Source: Burkholderiales bacterium
Lineage (GTDB): Bacteria; Pseudomonadota; Gammaproteobacteria; Burkholderiales; Casimicrobiaceae
NCBI GenBank assembly: GCA_025354165.1
Contig: JANXNI010000094.1
Location: 1 to 64,000 of the forward strand
Direction: 5' to 3'
Length of the DNA: 64,000 nt
Shown: positions 55,589-64,000 of the stretch, piece by piece
Layout: each line of letters opens with the position of its first letter
Position numbering within the stretch: position 1 is the first letter of the stretch
Notes under the pieces: model-generated
The model's database searches: none
What the model saw: only the letters and a program-made list of their open reading frames with translations
Told to the model about the DNA's origin: nothing
Translations under genes and position numbers: made by a program

Positions 55589-56986
55589 ATGTCTGCGACC
55601 GACACGCTCTCGACCCTGTGGAAACTGGCGAAACTGCCAGCAGACTCGTTGCAGCACGCAGACCTGACCGGCGCGGACCCCGTGCTGCCGTCGTCCTTCG
55701 CGGTCGGCACGGCCGCACAGGCAAGCGTCGCTGCGGCCGCGCTGGCGGCGGTCGAATTGGGCCATGTTCGCGGTCAGCCGCACCAGCAAGTCAGTGTGGA
55801 CATGACGCATGCCGCGCTGGAATGCTCGGGCTGGTTTAGCCTCAACGCCGTAACGCCCAACGTTTGGGACAAATTTTCTGGCCTGTATCGCTGCGCCGAT
55901 GGCTGGGTGCGCATTCACGCAAACTTTGCGCATCATCGGGCCGGTGCTTTGCGATTGCTTGGGCTCTCGGCGGATACGGCACAACGCGCCGATGCCGAGC
56001 GCACATTGCTGTCGTGGCAAGCGCTTGATTTTGAGCAGGCGGCGGCCGATGCCGGACTTGTCGTCGCTGCTTGTCGCAGCTTTCCTGAATGGGACGCGCA
56101 TCCACAAGGACAGGCCGTCGCTGCCTTGCCGCTCTTCACCATTGAGCGCATCGCTAACACCCATGAGGCAGAGCCACGCACGCTACCCCCACTGCACGAC
56201 GATGATCGCCCGCTCACGGGCCTTCGTGTGCTTGATCTCACGCGTATCCTCGCAGGCCCCGTGTGCGGACGCATGCTGGCTGCGTACGGCGCGGACGTGA
56301 TGCTCATCAACTCGCCGAATTTGCCCAACATTGAATCCATTGCTGATACGAGTCGCGGCAAGCTTTCGGCGCATGTCGATTTGCAGACTTCTGCGGGTCG
56401 TGATGCGCTGAAAAAATTGCTGGCAACGAGCCATGTCTTCGTGCAAGGTTATCGACCGGGCGCATTGGCTGAACATGGCTTCGGCCCTGAAGAGGCTGCG
56501 CGGCTGCATCCCGGCATCGTTTACGTGTCGCTTTGCGCGTATGGCGACACCGGGCCCTGGCGAACGCGACGCGGCTTTGATTCGCTAGTGCAAACTGCCA
56601 CCGGGTTCAATCTCGCCGAAGCAGAGTCTGCAAATTCTGCGGAACCGAAAGCGCTGCCAATGCAGATTCTCGATTACGCCACAGGGCATCTCATGGCGTT
56701 CGCCGCGACCACTGCATGGCGGCGGCAGGCGCTCGAAGGCGGTAGTTGGCATGTGAAGGTTTCGCTCGCACAAACGGGGCATTGGCTGCGCAGCCTCGGT
56801 CGCGTGGCGAACGGTTTTTCCGTCGAACGCCCGAAAGTAACGCCCTACATCGAGACTGCGGCATCTGGTTTCGGTGAGCTGGCCGCGATGGCCCACTGCG
56901 CGAAATTTTCACGTACGCCAACGCGCTGGGCGCGGCCCTCGATGCCGCCGGGAACGCATGCGCCGGAGTGGCCGTCTAGCGCCTGA
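55589..56986 (+). CDS. CaiB/BaiF-family CoA-transferase with rearranged domain order
   Basis: 465 residues. The usual N-terminal family signature ([33 protein letters not shown]) appears only at about residue 208. It is followed by the expected RGKLSAHVDLQTSAGRDALK, VQGYRPGALAEHGFG and RRGFDSLVQTATG motifs. Residues 1-200 instead carry the segments that normally follow these (QVSVDMTHAALECSGWFSLN, DGWVRIHANFAHHRAGALRLLGL). The chain therefore looks like a circular permutation or an N-terminal duplication. The substrate is unknown. It is convergent with fdsA. Confidence 0.82.
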   Translation: MSATDTLSTLWKLAKLPADSLQHADLTGADPVLPSSFAVGTAAQASVAAAALAAVELGHVRGQPHQQVSVDMTHAALECSGWFSLNAVTPNVWDKFSGLYRCADGWVRIHANFAHHRAGALRLLGLSADTAQRADAERTLLSWQALDFEQAAADAGLVVAACRSFPEWDAHPQGQAVAALPLFTIERIANTHEAEPRTLPPLHDDDRPLTGLRVLDLTRILAGPVCGRMLAAYGADVMLINSPNLPNIESIADTSRGKLSAHVDLQTSAGRDALKKLLATSHVFVQGYRPGALAEHGFGPEEAARLHPGIVYVSLCAYGDTGPWRTRRGFDSLVQTATGFNLAEAESANSAEPKALPMQILDYATGHLMAFAATTAWRRQALEGGSWHVKVSLAQTGHWLRSLGRVANGFSVERPKVTPYIETAASGFGELAAMAHCAKFSRTPTRWARPSMPPGTHAPEWPSSA

Positions 56987-56989
56987 CGA

Positions 56990-59827
56990 TTAGTGTCCGG
57001 CAGGTGCCGTCGTGCGCGCGAACGCTTTGCCGCCGCCATAACTCGACGTCTCAGCCAGCGTCCCGCCGAGCGAAACTTTGATCGCGCAATACTTGAATTC
57101 CGGAATTTTCGCGAACGGATCAAGCGCTGCGTTGGTCAATTTATTGATGGCCGCTTCGTAGTAGCAGAACGGCACAAACACCGCACCGCGCGGCGAGCTG
57201 TCATCCGCCCGCGCATACAAAACAACCTGGCCGCGACGCGAAGTTATCGTGATCACATCACCCGGTTGCCCGCCCATATCGGCGAGGTCAAGCGGATGCA
57301 CCAGCGCCACCGGATCAGGCTCAATCGCATCGAGCATCGTCGCGCGGCGCGTCATACTGCCGGTGTGCCAATGCTCCAGTTGTCGTCCGGTGATGAGCAC
57401 CATCGGATACTCGGCATCAGGGCGCTCATCGGCGCTGATGATGTCAGCAGGCACGAAGCGCCCACGACCCCCTTCACGCGGAAAGTCATCGACGAACACG
57501 ACCGATTGACCGGGGTCGCCCTCCTTGAGGCACGGATACGTGACCGCGTGCTCACGCTCCAGACGATCCCAGGTGATGCCGCCAATGCTTGGCATGGTGT
57601 GGCGCATTTCGTCGAACACTTCAGAGACGTGACCGTAGTTCCAGTCGAGCCCAACACGTTTGGCAATCTGCTCAATGATCCACAGATCCAGCTTCGCGTC
57701 GCCCGGCGGATTGATCGCCTGACGACCCATCTGTACGAGGCGATCGGTATTGGTGAAGCTGCCGGTCTTTTCGGGGAATGCACTGGCGGGCAGGATCACG
57801 TCGGCGAGATACGCCGTCTCAGTCAGGAAGATGTCCTGCACCACGAGATGATCGAGCGCTGCGAGCGCCTCGCGTGCGTGGTTGGCATCAGGGTCAGACA
57901 TGGCGGGGTTTTCGCCCACCACGTACAAGCCGCGAATGCTGCCCTTTCGTATAGCGTGCATGACCTCGACGACGGTCAGGCCGGGCTCGGCGTCGAGCGA
58001 ACCGGCAGGCACTCTCCATGCAGATTCAAAGCGTGCACGCGTCTCGGCGTTGGAGACGTGCTGATAGTCCGGGTACATCATCGGGATCAAGCCCGCGTCG
58101 GACGCGCCTTGAACGTTGTTTTGGCCCCTTAGCGGGTGCAATCCGGTGCCGGGGCGACCGATCTGCCCAGTCATCAGCGCGAGCGCGATCAGGCAGCGCG
58201 CATTGTCGGTGCCGTGAACGTGTTGCGATACGCCCATACCCCAGAGAATCATCGAGCTCTTGGACGTCGCATACAGTCGCGCTACGTAACGAATGATGTC
58301 GGCGTCGATGCCGCAGATCGGTGCCATCATTTCGGGCGTGTAGCCCTCAACATTTTTACGCAGATCGTCGTAACCAATCGTGCGGCTTGCGATAAAGTCG
58401 GCGTCCACCAGATTCTCGGTCACGATCACATTCATCATCGCGTTCAGCAACGCGACGTCAGTGTCGGGCTTGAACTGTAGAAAGCGATGTGCAATACGCG
58501 CGAGGTCGGAGCGGCGGGGGTCGCAGATGATCAGTTTGGTGCCGTTGTTGACCGCGTTCTTGATCCAGCTCGCGGCGACCGGATGATTCACGCTCGGGTT
58601 GGCGCCGATGATGATGACAACCTCCGCTTTGGCCACATCCATCACCGGATTCGACACCGCCCCGGAGCCAATGCCTTCGAGGAGTGCCACGACTGACGAG
58701 GCGTGGCACAGGCGCGTGCAATGGTCGACGTTATTGCTGCCGAAGCCGGTGCGCACGAGCTTTTGGAAGAGATACGCTTCTTCGTTGCTCCCCTTCGCTG
58801 AGCCGAATCCTGCGAGCGATTTTTTGCCATGCGTGTCGCGGATTTGCGCGAGCTTGCCGCCCGCGAATTCAAGCGCTTCTTGCCACGAGGCTTCGCGAAA
58901 TACCTCCATCACACGGTCCGGATCCATTACGAAGTCGCCAGATTTCGGCGCTTCGGTGCGACGGATCAGCGGCTTGGTCAAGCGGTGTGGATGATGGGCG
59001 TAGTCGAAACCATAGCGACCCTTCACGCACAAACGCTCATGGTTCGCCGGCCCATCGCGACCATTGACGAAAAGAATTTTGTCGTCTTTCACGTTGTAGG
59101 TCAGCTGACAGCCCACGCCGCAATACGGACACACCGATTCGACCTGTCTGTCCGGCACTGTTAGCGCAACTTCGCGTGCCGGCATCAGCGCGCCGGTCGG
59201 GCAGGCTTGCACGCATTCGCCGCAGGCCACGCAGGTGGACGCACCCATCGCGTCGCCCATATCAAAGACAATCTTTGCGTGTTCGCCACGGAAGGCAAGC
59301 CCGATCACGTCGTTGACCTGCTCATCACGGCAAGCGCGCAGGCAGCGGGTACATTGAATGCAGGCGTCGAGGTTTACCGCGATTGCAGGATGCGACAGAT
59401 CGGCAGCTACCGGCTCTCGTGCCGCAAATCTTGGTTTGCCGACGCCCAATTTCTGCGCCCACTGGTCAACTTCGTTGTGCCGCGTGTAGCTCGTCTCTGG
59501 CATGTCGGCGAGCAACAGTTCGAGCACCATTTGCTGCGACTTCACAGCGCGTTCGCTGTCCGTGGTGACTTTCATGCCGTTAGTCGCCATGCGGCAGCAG
59601 GAAGCGGCGAGCACGCGCTCACCGGCGATTTCGACCATGCAGGAACGGCAGTTACCGACGGCCGCCAAACCCGCCGTGTAGCAAAGATGCGGAATCTCAA
59701 TGCCTTCGCGGGTGGCCACCTGAATCAGTGTTTGATCGGCGCGCGCAGTGACGCTGCGACCATTGAGCTCGAACGTGACAGTGGGCGAATCAAGCCTTGC
59801 CAATTCGCGCCGGGTGATTGCGTTCAT
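56990..59827 (-). CDS. fdsA: NAD-dependent formate dehydrogenase alpha (molybdopterin) subunit
   Basis: 945 residues from the ATG at 59827, which overlaps the upstream stop (ATGA). It oxidises formate to CO2 in the cytosol. N-terminal [2Fe-2S] domain (CYTAGLAAVGNCRSCMVEI), then two [4Fe-4S] motifs CIQCTRCLRAC and CVACGECVQACPTGAL, then the bis-MGD part: CPYCGVGCQLTYNV, the catalytic Cys loop NNVDHCTRLCHASSVVALLEG (residue about 380), NPSVNHPVAASW and a C-terminal molybdopterin-binding domain. Catalytic residue is Cys, not selenocysteine. The fdsC and fdsD genes that often follow are not next to it. Confidence 0.95.
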   Translation of the reverse strand: MNAITRRELARLDSPTVTFELNGRSVTARADQTLIQVATREGIEIPHLCYTAGLAAVGNCRSCMVEIAGERVLAASCCRMATNGMKVTTDSERAVKSQQMVLELLLADMPETSYTRHNEVDQWAQKLGVGKPRFAAREPVAADLSHPAIAVNLDACIQCTRCLRACRDEQVNDVIGLAFRGEHAKIVFDMGDAMGASTCVACGECVQACPTGALMPAREVALTVPDRQVESVCPYCGVGCQLTYNVKDDKILFVNGRDGPANHERLCVKGRYGFDYAHHPHRLTKPLIRRTEAPKSGDFVMDPDRVMEVFREASWQEALEFAGGKLAQIRDTHGKKSLAGFGSAKGSNEEAYLFQKLVRTGFGSNNVDHCTRLCHASSVVALLEGIGSGAVSNPVMDVAKAEVVIIIGANPSVNHPVAASWIKNAVNNGTKLIICDPRRSDLARIAHRFLQFKPDTDVALLNAMMNVIVTENLVDADFIASRTIGYDDLRKNVEGYTPEMMAPICGIDADIIRYVARLYATSKSSMILWGMGVSQHVHGTDNARCLIALALMTGQIGRPGTGLHPLRGQNNVQGASDAGLIPMMYPDYQHVSNAETRARFESAWRVPAGSLDAEPGLTVVEVMHAIRKGSIRGLYVVGENPAMSDPDANHAREALAALDHLVVQDIFLTETAYLADVILPASAFPEKTGSFTNTDRLVQMGRQAINPPGDAKLDLWIIEQIAKRVGLDWNYGHVSEVFDEMRHTMPSIGGITWDRLEREHAVTYPCLKEGDPGQSVVFVDDFPREGGRGRFVPADIISADERPDAEYPMVLITGRQLEHWHTGSMTRRATMLDAIEPDPVALVHPLDLADMGGQPGDVITITSRRGQVVLYARADDSSPRGAVFVPFCYYEAAINKLTNAALDPFAKIPEFKYCAIKVSLGGTLAETSSYGGGKAFARTTAPAGH

Positions 59828-61545
59828 GCTGTGCTGCCGTTGTGCATTGACGCTAGCTCCTGCGGGAAATACTTGACCACACAATCAACCGGGTTCGGTG
59901 CGGCTTGACCTAAACCGCAGATCGATGCGTCGCGCATCACCGCGGATAGATCGGCGAGCAGCGCGATATCCCACTTGTTTTTTTCAATCAACGCCGAAGC
60001 CTTGGCCGTGCCGTTGCGACACGGCGTGCACTGACCGCAGGATTCGTGTTTGAAGAAACGCACGGTGTTGCGCGCTGCCGCGACCGCTGTGTCGTGATCG
60101 GACAGAATGACGACACCTGCCGAACCGATGAAGCAGCCGTACGGTTGCAAGGTATCGAAATCAAGCGGAATGGTGTTCATGCTCGCGGGCAAAATGCCGC
60201 CCGATGCGCCGCCGGGCAGGTAACCATAGAACGTATGACCGGGCAACATGCCGCCGCAATACTCGTCGATCAACGCCTGAACTGTGATGCCTGCTGGCGC
60301 GAGTTTCACGCCAGGGTTTTTGACGCGACCTGACACCGAGAACGAGCGCAAACCTTTGCGACCATTGGCACCGAACGAAGCGAACCATGCGCCGCCCTTT
60401 TCCAGCAATTCACGCACCCAGTACAGAGTTTCAAAGTTGTGCTCCAGCGTCGAGCGACCGAAGAGTCCGACTTGTGCGACGTACGGTGGGCGCAGCCGCG
60501 GGATGCCGCGCTTGCCTTCGATGGATTCGATCATCGCAGACTCTTCGCCGCAGATGTACGCGCCAGCACCGCGCCGCAGAAGGATCGACGGCATATCGGC
60601 CATTGGCGGATCGGCGCACAGCTTTGCCAATTCGGCTTCCAGCATCACGCGGCAGCCGTGATATTCGTCGCGGAGATAAACGTAAATTTGTGCGATGCCA
60701 ACGGCCCATGCCGCGATCAGCATGCCTTCAAGAAAGCGATGCGGATCGCGCTCAAGCAACACGCGATCCTTGAACGTGCCGGGCTCGCCTTCGTCGACGT
60801 TGACGGCCATCAGTCGTGGGCTCGCTTCGGCTCTCACGATGCGCCATTTGCGCCCCGCTGGAAAGCCTGCGCCGCCGAGGCCGCGCAGGCCCGAATCTTC
60901 AAGTGCCTTGATCACGACTTCGACGTCGCGAGTACCGGAAATGCATTCCTTCAGCAGCGCATAACCACCTGCTGCGCGGTACTCCGCAAGGTCGATAAAT
61001 CCGGACGGTTCGTGCGATACGGCTTTGGCACTGACCTTGGCTGCGACCGCTTCACAGGTCGCGTTCGGCACGGGACTTTGCCCCACGGCAACGGCAGGTG
61101 CCTGCTCGCAACGTCCGATGCACGGCGCGGCGATGACACGCACTGCTTTGCCGAGAATTGCAGGTAATTTTGCGAGCAAATCTTTTGCACCCGCCATCTC
61201 GCACGAGAGGCCGTCACAGACGCGAACGGTGAGCGATGCGGGTGCGGCCTCATTTTCTTTCACAACGTCAAAGTGGTGATAGAAGGTCGCCACTTCGTAG
61301 ACCTCGGTTTGTGCAATGCGCATTTCTTGGGCGAGCGCCGCGAGATGCGCCGCTGAAAGGTGACCGAAGCGATCCTGAATTTTGTGCAGATGCTCGATCA
61401 GCAGGTCACGCTGACGTGAATCATCACCGAGCAACGCCTGAATCTGCGCCAGCGCTTCGGCGTCAACGCAACGTCCCTTCGGAGCCTGTCGCTTGCGCGT
61501 TTGAGTGCTTGCCTGAGCCGCAATAGGGATCACCGCGAATTTCAT
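59824..61545 (-). CDS. fdsB: Formate dehydrogenase, fused gamma (NuoE-like) and beta (NuoF-like) diaphorase subunit
   Basis: 573 residues. Residues about 30-180 are a NuoE/FdsG-like thioredoxin-fold [2Fe-2S] domain (HLSAAHLAALAQEMRIAQTE, CDGLSC, APCIGRCEQAPA). Residues 200-570 are the NuoF/FdsB-like part: SGLRGLGGAGFPAGRKW for NADH/FMN, RRGAGAYICGEESAMIESIEG, and the [4Fe-4S] ligands ESCGQCTPCRNGTA. In Cupriavidus-type operons these are separate genes; here they are one. The product passes electrons from FdsA to NAD. Confidence 0.93.
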   Translation of the reverse strand: MKFAVIPIAAQASTQTRKRQAPKGRCVDAEALAQIQALLGDDSRQRDLLIEHLHKIQDRFGHLSAAHLAALAQEMRIAQTEVYEVATFYHHFDVVKENEAAPASLTVRVCDGLSCEMAGAKDLLAKLPAILGKAVRVIAAPCIGRCEQAPAVAVGQSPVPNATCEAVAAKVSAKAVSHEPSGFIDLAEYRAAGGYALLKECISGTRDVEVVIKALEDSGLRGLGGAGFPAGRKWRIVRAEASPRLMAVNVDEGEPGTFKDRVLLERDPHRFLEGMLIAAWAVGIAQIYVYLRDEYHGCRVMLEAELAKLCADPPMADMPSILLRRGAGAYICGEESAMIESIEGKRGIPRLRPPYVAQVGLFGRSTLEHNFETLYWVRELLEKGGAWFASFGANGRKGLRSFSVSGRVKNPGVKLAPAGITVQALIDEYCGGMLPGHTFYGYLPGGASGGILPASMNTIPLDFDTLQPYGCFIGSAGVVILSDHDTAVAAARNTVRFFKHESCGQCTPCRNGTAKASALIEKNKWDIALLADLSAVMRDASICGLGQAAPNPVDCVVKYFPQELASMHNGSTA

Positions 61546-61551
61546 CCTCGA

Positions 61552-61700
61552 TCACCTTTCCTTCGCGCCTTGCCGCGATTAGTACGGCACTGTAGCCGAT
61601 TTGGGTGAGCGCCTCTTCGGTGTGTCAACCGGGCAGCGGCGAGTGCGTCACGATGATCGGACTGTCGGACATCTTGATCGGATTGTCAGCTGCGCGTCCT
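61552..61700 (-). pseudogene. Fragment of a formyl-CoA-transferase-like gene
   Basis: Read on the minus strand it gives [20 protein letters not shown], a stop codon, then HTEEALTQIGYSAVLIAARR and EGKVI. This aligns without gaps to the C-terminus of the intact gene at the right end of the window ([40 protein letters not shown]). An in-frame TGA and the missing upstream part show it is a dead remnant. Confidence 0.85.
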
Positions 61701-61752
61701 TGCGCTTGAGGATGCAGCCCGGCGAACCACCGCCCAAAACGGTGAATGCTGA

Positions 61753-62775
61753 CTAGGCGGCGGTCGTCGCCATCGGCAACATCCGCACATTGGCGCGCTG
61801 CTCGTCCATCTCTTTGCCGAGCAGTTTGACCAGCGCATAGACGGTGTCGATATGCGGTGTTGGCGTTTGCGTGAGTCGCCCGAGTTCGACCACGGAGCCG
61901 ACCAGTGCGTCGATCTCCGGGGCACGGCCCGCCTCAATATCTTGCAACATGGAGGTTTTGTGTTTTCCAACTTTTTCAGCGCCGGCAATCCGCTTTTCCA
62001 GCGTGACGCGGAAGGTGATTCCCAGCTTGTTGGCAACCGTCTGCGCTTCGGTCATCATGGCCGCGGCAAGCTCGCGTGTGAGCGGGAACTGGCAGATGGT
62101 TTCGAGAGTGGAGTGTGCAAGGCTGCTGATGGGATTGAACGTTAAGTTACCCCATAGCTTTAGCCAAATTTCCGAACGGATATTGTCGAGCACCGGGGAC
62201 TTGAAACCAGCGTTGGTAAAGCAGGCGGCGATACGGTTGACGCGCTCGCTCGACGAGCCATCAAGTTCGCCCAGCGGGAAGCGATCGCCTTCGACATGGC
62301 GCACGACGCCGGGTGCGATCAGCTCAGAGGCCGGATACACCACGCAACCGATGACTCGCTCGGCCGGGATGTTGGCTCCGATGATGCCGGTCGGATCAAC
62401 GCTTGTCACGCGGGAGCCCGCGAGTTCACCGCCATGCTGATGAAAGTACCAGTACGGCACACCGTTTTGCATCGTCACCACGACGGTGTCGGGGCCAAAA
62501 AGCTTCGGCACATCGTTGGCAACAGCCTCGACTTGATGCGCCTTCATTGCCAGGATTACGAGGTCTTGCGCGCCCGCTTCGGCGTAATTGTTTGTGGCGC
62601 GCACTTTCTTCGCGACGTGTTCGCTGCCATCAGCCATGATGAGCTTCATACCGTTTGCGCGAATGGCTTCCAGATTGGCTCCGCGCACAATAAACGTGAC
62701 GTCCTCACCCGCGAGCGCAAGCTTCACGCCGACGTAGCCGCCGATAGCGCCAGCTCCGATAATTGCAATTTTCAT
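61753..62775 (-). CDS. PanE/ApbA-family 2-dehydropantoate 2-reductase-like protein
   Basis: 340 residues. NADPH-binding IAIIGAGAIGGYVGVKLALAG at the start, TMQNGVPYWYFHQHGG, VVYPASELIAPGVVRHVEG, then the C-terminal helical domain with the catalytic Lys in SEIWLKLWGNLTFNPISSL and Glu-containing GRAPEIDALVGSVVELGR. The family includes ketopantoate reductase but many members act on other 2-oxo acids. Start at 62775 gives MKIAIIG. Context with an FAH-family gene and frc suggests a catabolic rather than pantothenate role. Confidence 0.85.
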   Translation of the reverse strand: MKIAIIGAGAIGGYVGVKLALAGEDVTFIVRGANLEAIRANGMKLIMADGSEHVAKKVRATNNYAEAGAQDLVILAMKAHQVEAVANDVPKLFGPDTVVVTMQNGVPYWYFHQHGGELAGSRVTSVDPTGIIGANIPAERVIGCVVYPASELIAPGVVRHVEGDRFPLGELDGSSSERVNRIAACFTNAGFKSPVLDNIRSEIWLKLWGNLTFNPISSLAHSTLETICQFPLTRELAAAMMTEAQTVANKLGITFRVTLEKRIAGAEKVGKHKTSMLQDIEAGRAPEIDALVGSVVELGRLTQTPTPHIDTVYALVKLLGKEMDEQRANVRMLPMATTAA

Positions 62776-62806
62776 AATTTCTCCCAAGGCTGAATTTTTT
62801 GCGTTA

Positions 62807-63589
62807 CTACTCGAATCGATTGCAGAGCTTGCCGATACCGTTGATTTCTATTTCGACATCGCTGCCCGGTTTCATCGAGCCCACACCGACCGACGTGCCG
62901 CAGAGGATCACGTCCCCCGGGAACAACGTCATATCGGCCGAAATCAGGCTGACCAATTGCGCGACCGAAAAGCGCATATCGCTGATTGGATAGTTTTGGC
63001 GAACGTCGCCGTTGAGCGTCGTTTTCACCACGAGTGTTGACGGATCCAGCCCGGTCGCAATGGTTGGCCCCATCGGACAGAACGTGTCGAATCCCTTGGC
63101 GCGAACCCACTGCGGGAACGTCGCGTCGCGATTCAAAATTTCTGCCATCGTGACATCGTTGGCGCAGGTGTAGCCGAACACATGACTCATCGCTTCGGCC
63201 TCGGTGACCGCTGTCGCGATGGTGCCGATGACGATACCCAGCTCGCCTTCGTAAACCACTTTTCCGTCCGCGTGTGGTTTGCGAATAATGTCGCCGGGGT
63301 TGGCGAAAGAATTAGGTGATTTCAAAAAATAAAGCGGTTCCGGCGGAGCGGTGAGTCCCAGCTTTTCACCTAGCGCAACGAAGTTGTTCCACAGCGCAAT
63401 CACTTTGCCCGGCACCGTCGGCATGAGGCAGGTAACCGAAGCGAGCGGTAAGTGCTGATTCGTCGCTACCGGCGCGCTAAACATGTCTCCACGGTGAATG
63501 TGAATCGAGTCGTTGTCGAGCGTTCCATAACCGGTGCCGCCGTCGTGCGCGAAGCGAACCCAGCGGGCGCTCAATGGTGGTGTTGTCAC
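62807..63589 (-). CDS. Fumarylacetoacetate hydrolase family protein
   Basis: 260 residues. The FAH metal site is formed by Glu residues in VVYEGELGIVIG and an Asp in YTCANDVTMAEILNRD; KGFDTFCPMGPTIATG and SVAQLVSLISADMTLFPGDVILCGTSVGVG are the standard C-terminal motifs. Enzymes of this group hydrolyse or isomerise 2-oxo-dioic acids in aromatic breakdown. Starts with GTG at 63589, backed by an AGGAGA ribosome site. It lies 31 bases upstream of the PanE-like gene and probably shares its transcript. Confidence 0.9.
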   Translation of the reverse strand: MTTPPLSARWVRFAHDGGTGYGTLDNDSIHIHRGDMFSAPVATNQHLPLASVTCLMPTVPGKVIALWNNFVALGEKLGLTAPPEPLYFLKSPNSFANPGDIIRKPHADGKVVYEGELGIVIGTIATAVTEAEAMSHVFGYTCANDVTMAEILNRDATFPQWVRAKGFDTFCPMGPTIATGLDPSTLVVKTTLNGDVRQNYPISDMRFSVAQLVSLISADMTLFPGDVILCGTSVGVGSMKPGSDVEIEINGIGKLCNRFE

Positions 63590-63745
63590 TCAGAATCTCC
63601 TGCGCAGAAAGCGACGCTTATTCTAGGCGTCGTGGGTGGGGTAGCCGCGTGGCACTCCAGATGTTGGGCTCTGTATCGCAATGCTGTTTTCATCAGAAAT
63701 CGTCGCGTTCAATGCGTGGCCGTCGACCCAAAGTTGAACTGAGCA

Positions 63746-64000
63746 CTAAATGACTTTTTCCTCACGCAGCACATCGATTTGCGCCTTGCTGTAACCCAGC
63801 TGCGCAAGCACTTCTTCGGTATGCTCGCCCAACAGTGGCGAGCGCGTCACCTCGGTCGGGCTGTCCGACATCTTGATCGGATTGCCGACGGTCAAATACT
63901 TGCCGCGGGTCGGATGATCGACTTCGACGATGGTGCCGGTCGCACGTAGTGAAGGTTCTTCAGAGATTTCTTTCATCGACAGGATCGGGCCGCAGGGAAT
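63746..64000 (-). CDS. frc: Formyl-CoA:oxalate CoA-transferase-like, C-terminal part (partial)
   Basis: The gene runs off the right edge, so only about 84 C-terminal codons are seen. [40 protein letters not shown] and [20 protein letters not shown] match the end of Frc-type class III CoA-transferases closely. Frc moves CoA from formyl-CoA to oxalate. With formate dehydrogenase nearby this would complete oxalate breakdown, but an oxalyl-CoA decarboxylase gene is not in view. Another class III transferase remains possible. Confidence 0.75.
   Translation of the reverse strand: MPCGPILSMKEISEEPSLRATGTIVEVDHPTRGKYLTVGNPIKMSDSPTEVTRSPLLGEHTEEVLAQLGYSKAQIDVLREEKVI

Noticed and set aside
56993-58132. 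379-codon open frame on the plus strand
   Set aside because: Antisense to fdsA, whose motifs are unambiguous; composition is that of a shadow frame.

Overview
The window is one contiguous piece of a bacterial chromosome and reads best as a betaproteobacterium, probably Burkholderiales-like. This rests on the gene order xseB-ispA-dxs, an NAD-dependent molybdenum formate dehydrogenase of the Fds type, a GshA-type glutamate-cysteine ligase, a perfect CTGT-N8-ACAG SOS box, and dense, moderately GC-rich coding with short gaps. No rRNA, tRNA, CRISPR array or phage genes are visible.

Layout. 1-2436: end of the atp operon (atpG tail, atpD, an extra unrecognised 132-residue gene, atpC, terminator). 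2581-7019: glpD, a HAD phosphatase, a DUF1499 protein and a B12-binding radical SAM enzyme in one run. 7162-10654 (minus): AEC transporter, MFS transporter and hslU without hslV. 10707-22057: fabI, ychF, purE and purK on plus; a YqiA-like hydrolase, a large multidomain glycosyltransferase-like protein, a TSUP permease, an esterase, an NDUFA9-like protein and a soluble lytic transglycosylase on minus. 22156-23260: an accessory island in which two 198-bp inverted repeats enclose an integron gene cassette. 23386-27011: CoA-transferase, SDR, diguanylate cyclase, HAD phosphatase.

27284-38657 is an amino-acid region: a branched-chain-type binding protein, ctlX, ocd, two Lrp-family regulators, putA, then livHMGF. 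Together these can import amino acids and run citrulline -> ornithine -> proline -> glutamate. 38780-43293 (minus): two small envelope-type proteins and dxs-ispA-xseB. 43386-43540: a MITE-like element abutting the 3' end of a small exported-protein gene. 44318-50888: Rieske oxygenase, orphan binding protein, giant DUF748 protein, YkvA-type protein.

50925-52560 is the second accessory spot: GFA and DUF1801 genes, an integron cassette with its attC, and, divergent from it, a sigma70-like promoter overlapped by a LexA box followed by a 36-codon ORF. I interpret this as the remains of a chromosomal integron whose integrase gene is lost. 52811-56986: gshA, an aldo/keto reductase, a rearranged CoA-transferase. 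56990-64000 (minus): formate dehydrogenase (fdsA and a fused fdsG-fdsB), a fragment of a formyl-CoA transferase pseudogene, a PanE-like reductase, a fumarylacetoacetate-hydrolase-family protein, and the 3' end of an intact frc-like gene, suggesting oxalate/formyl-CoA/formate metabolism.

The most interesting structural signals are (i) seven intergenic copies of an apparently undescribed palindromic repeat, mostly 116 bp long, starting CAGCTT and ending AAGCTG; (ii) two integron cassettes with attC sites of one family, 29 kb apart, one beside an SOS promoter and the other inside long inverted repeats; and (iii) an extra gene inside the ATP synthase operon.
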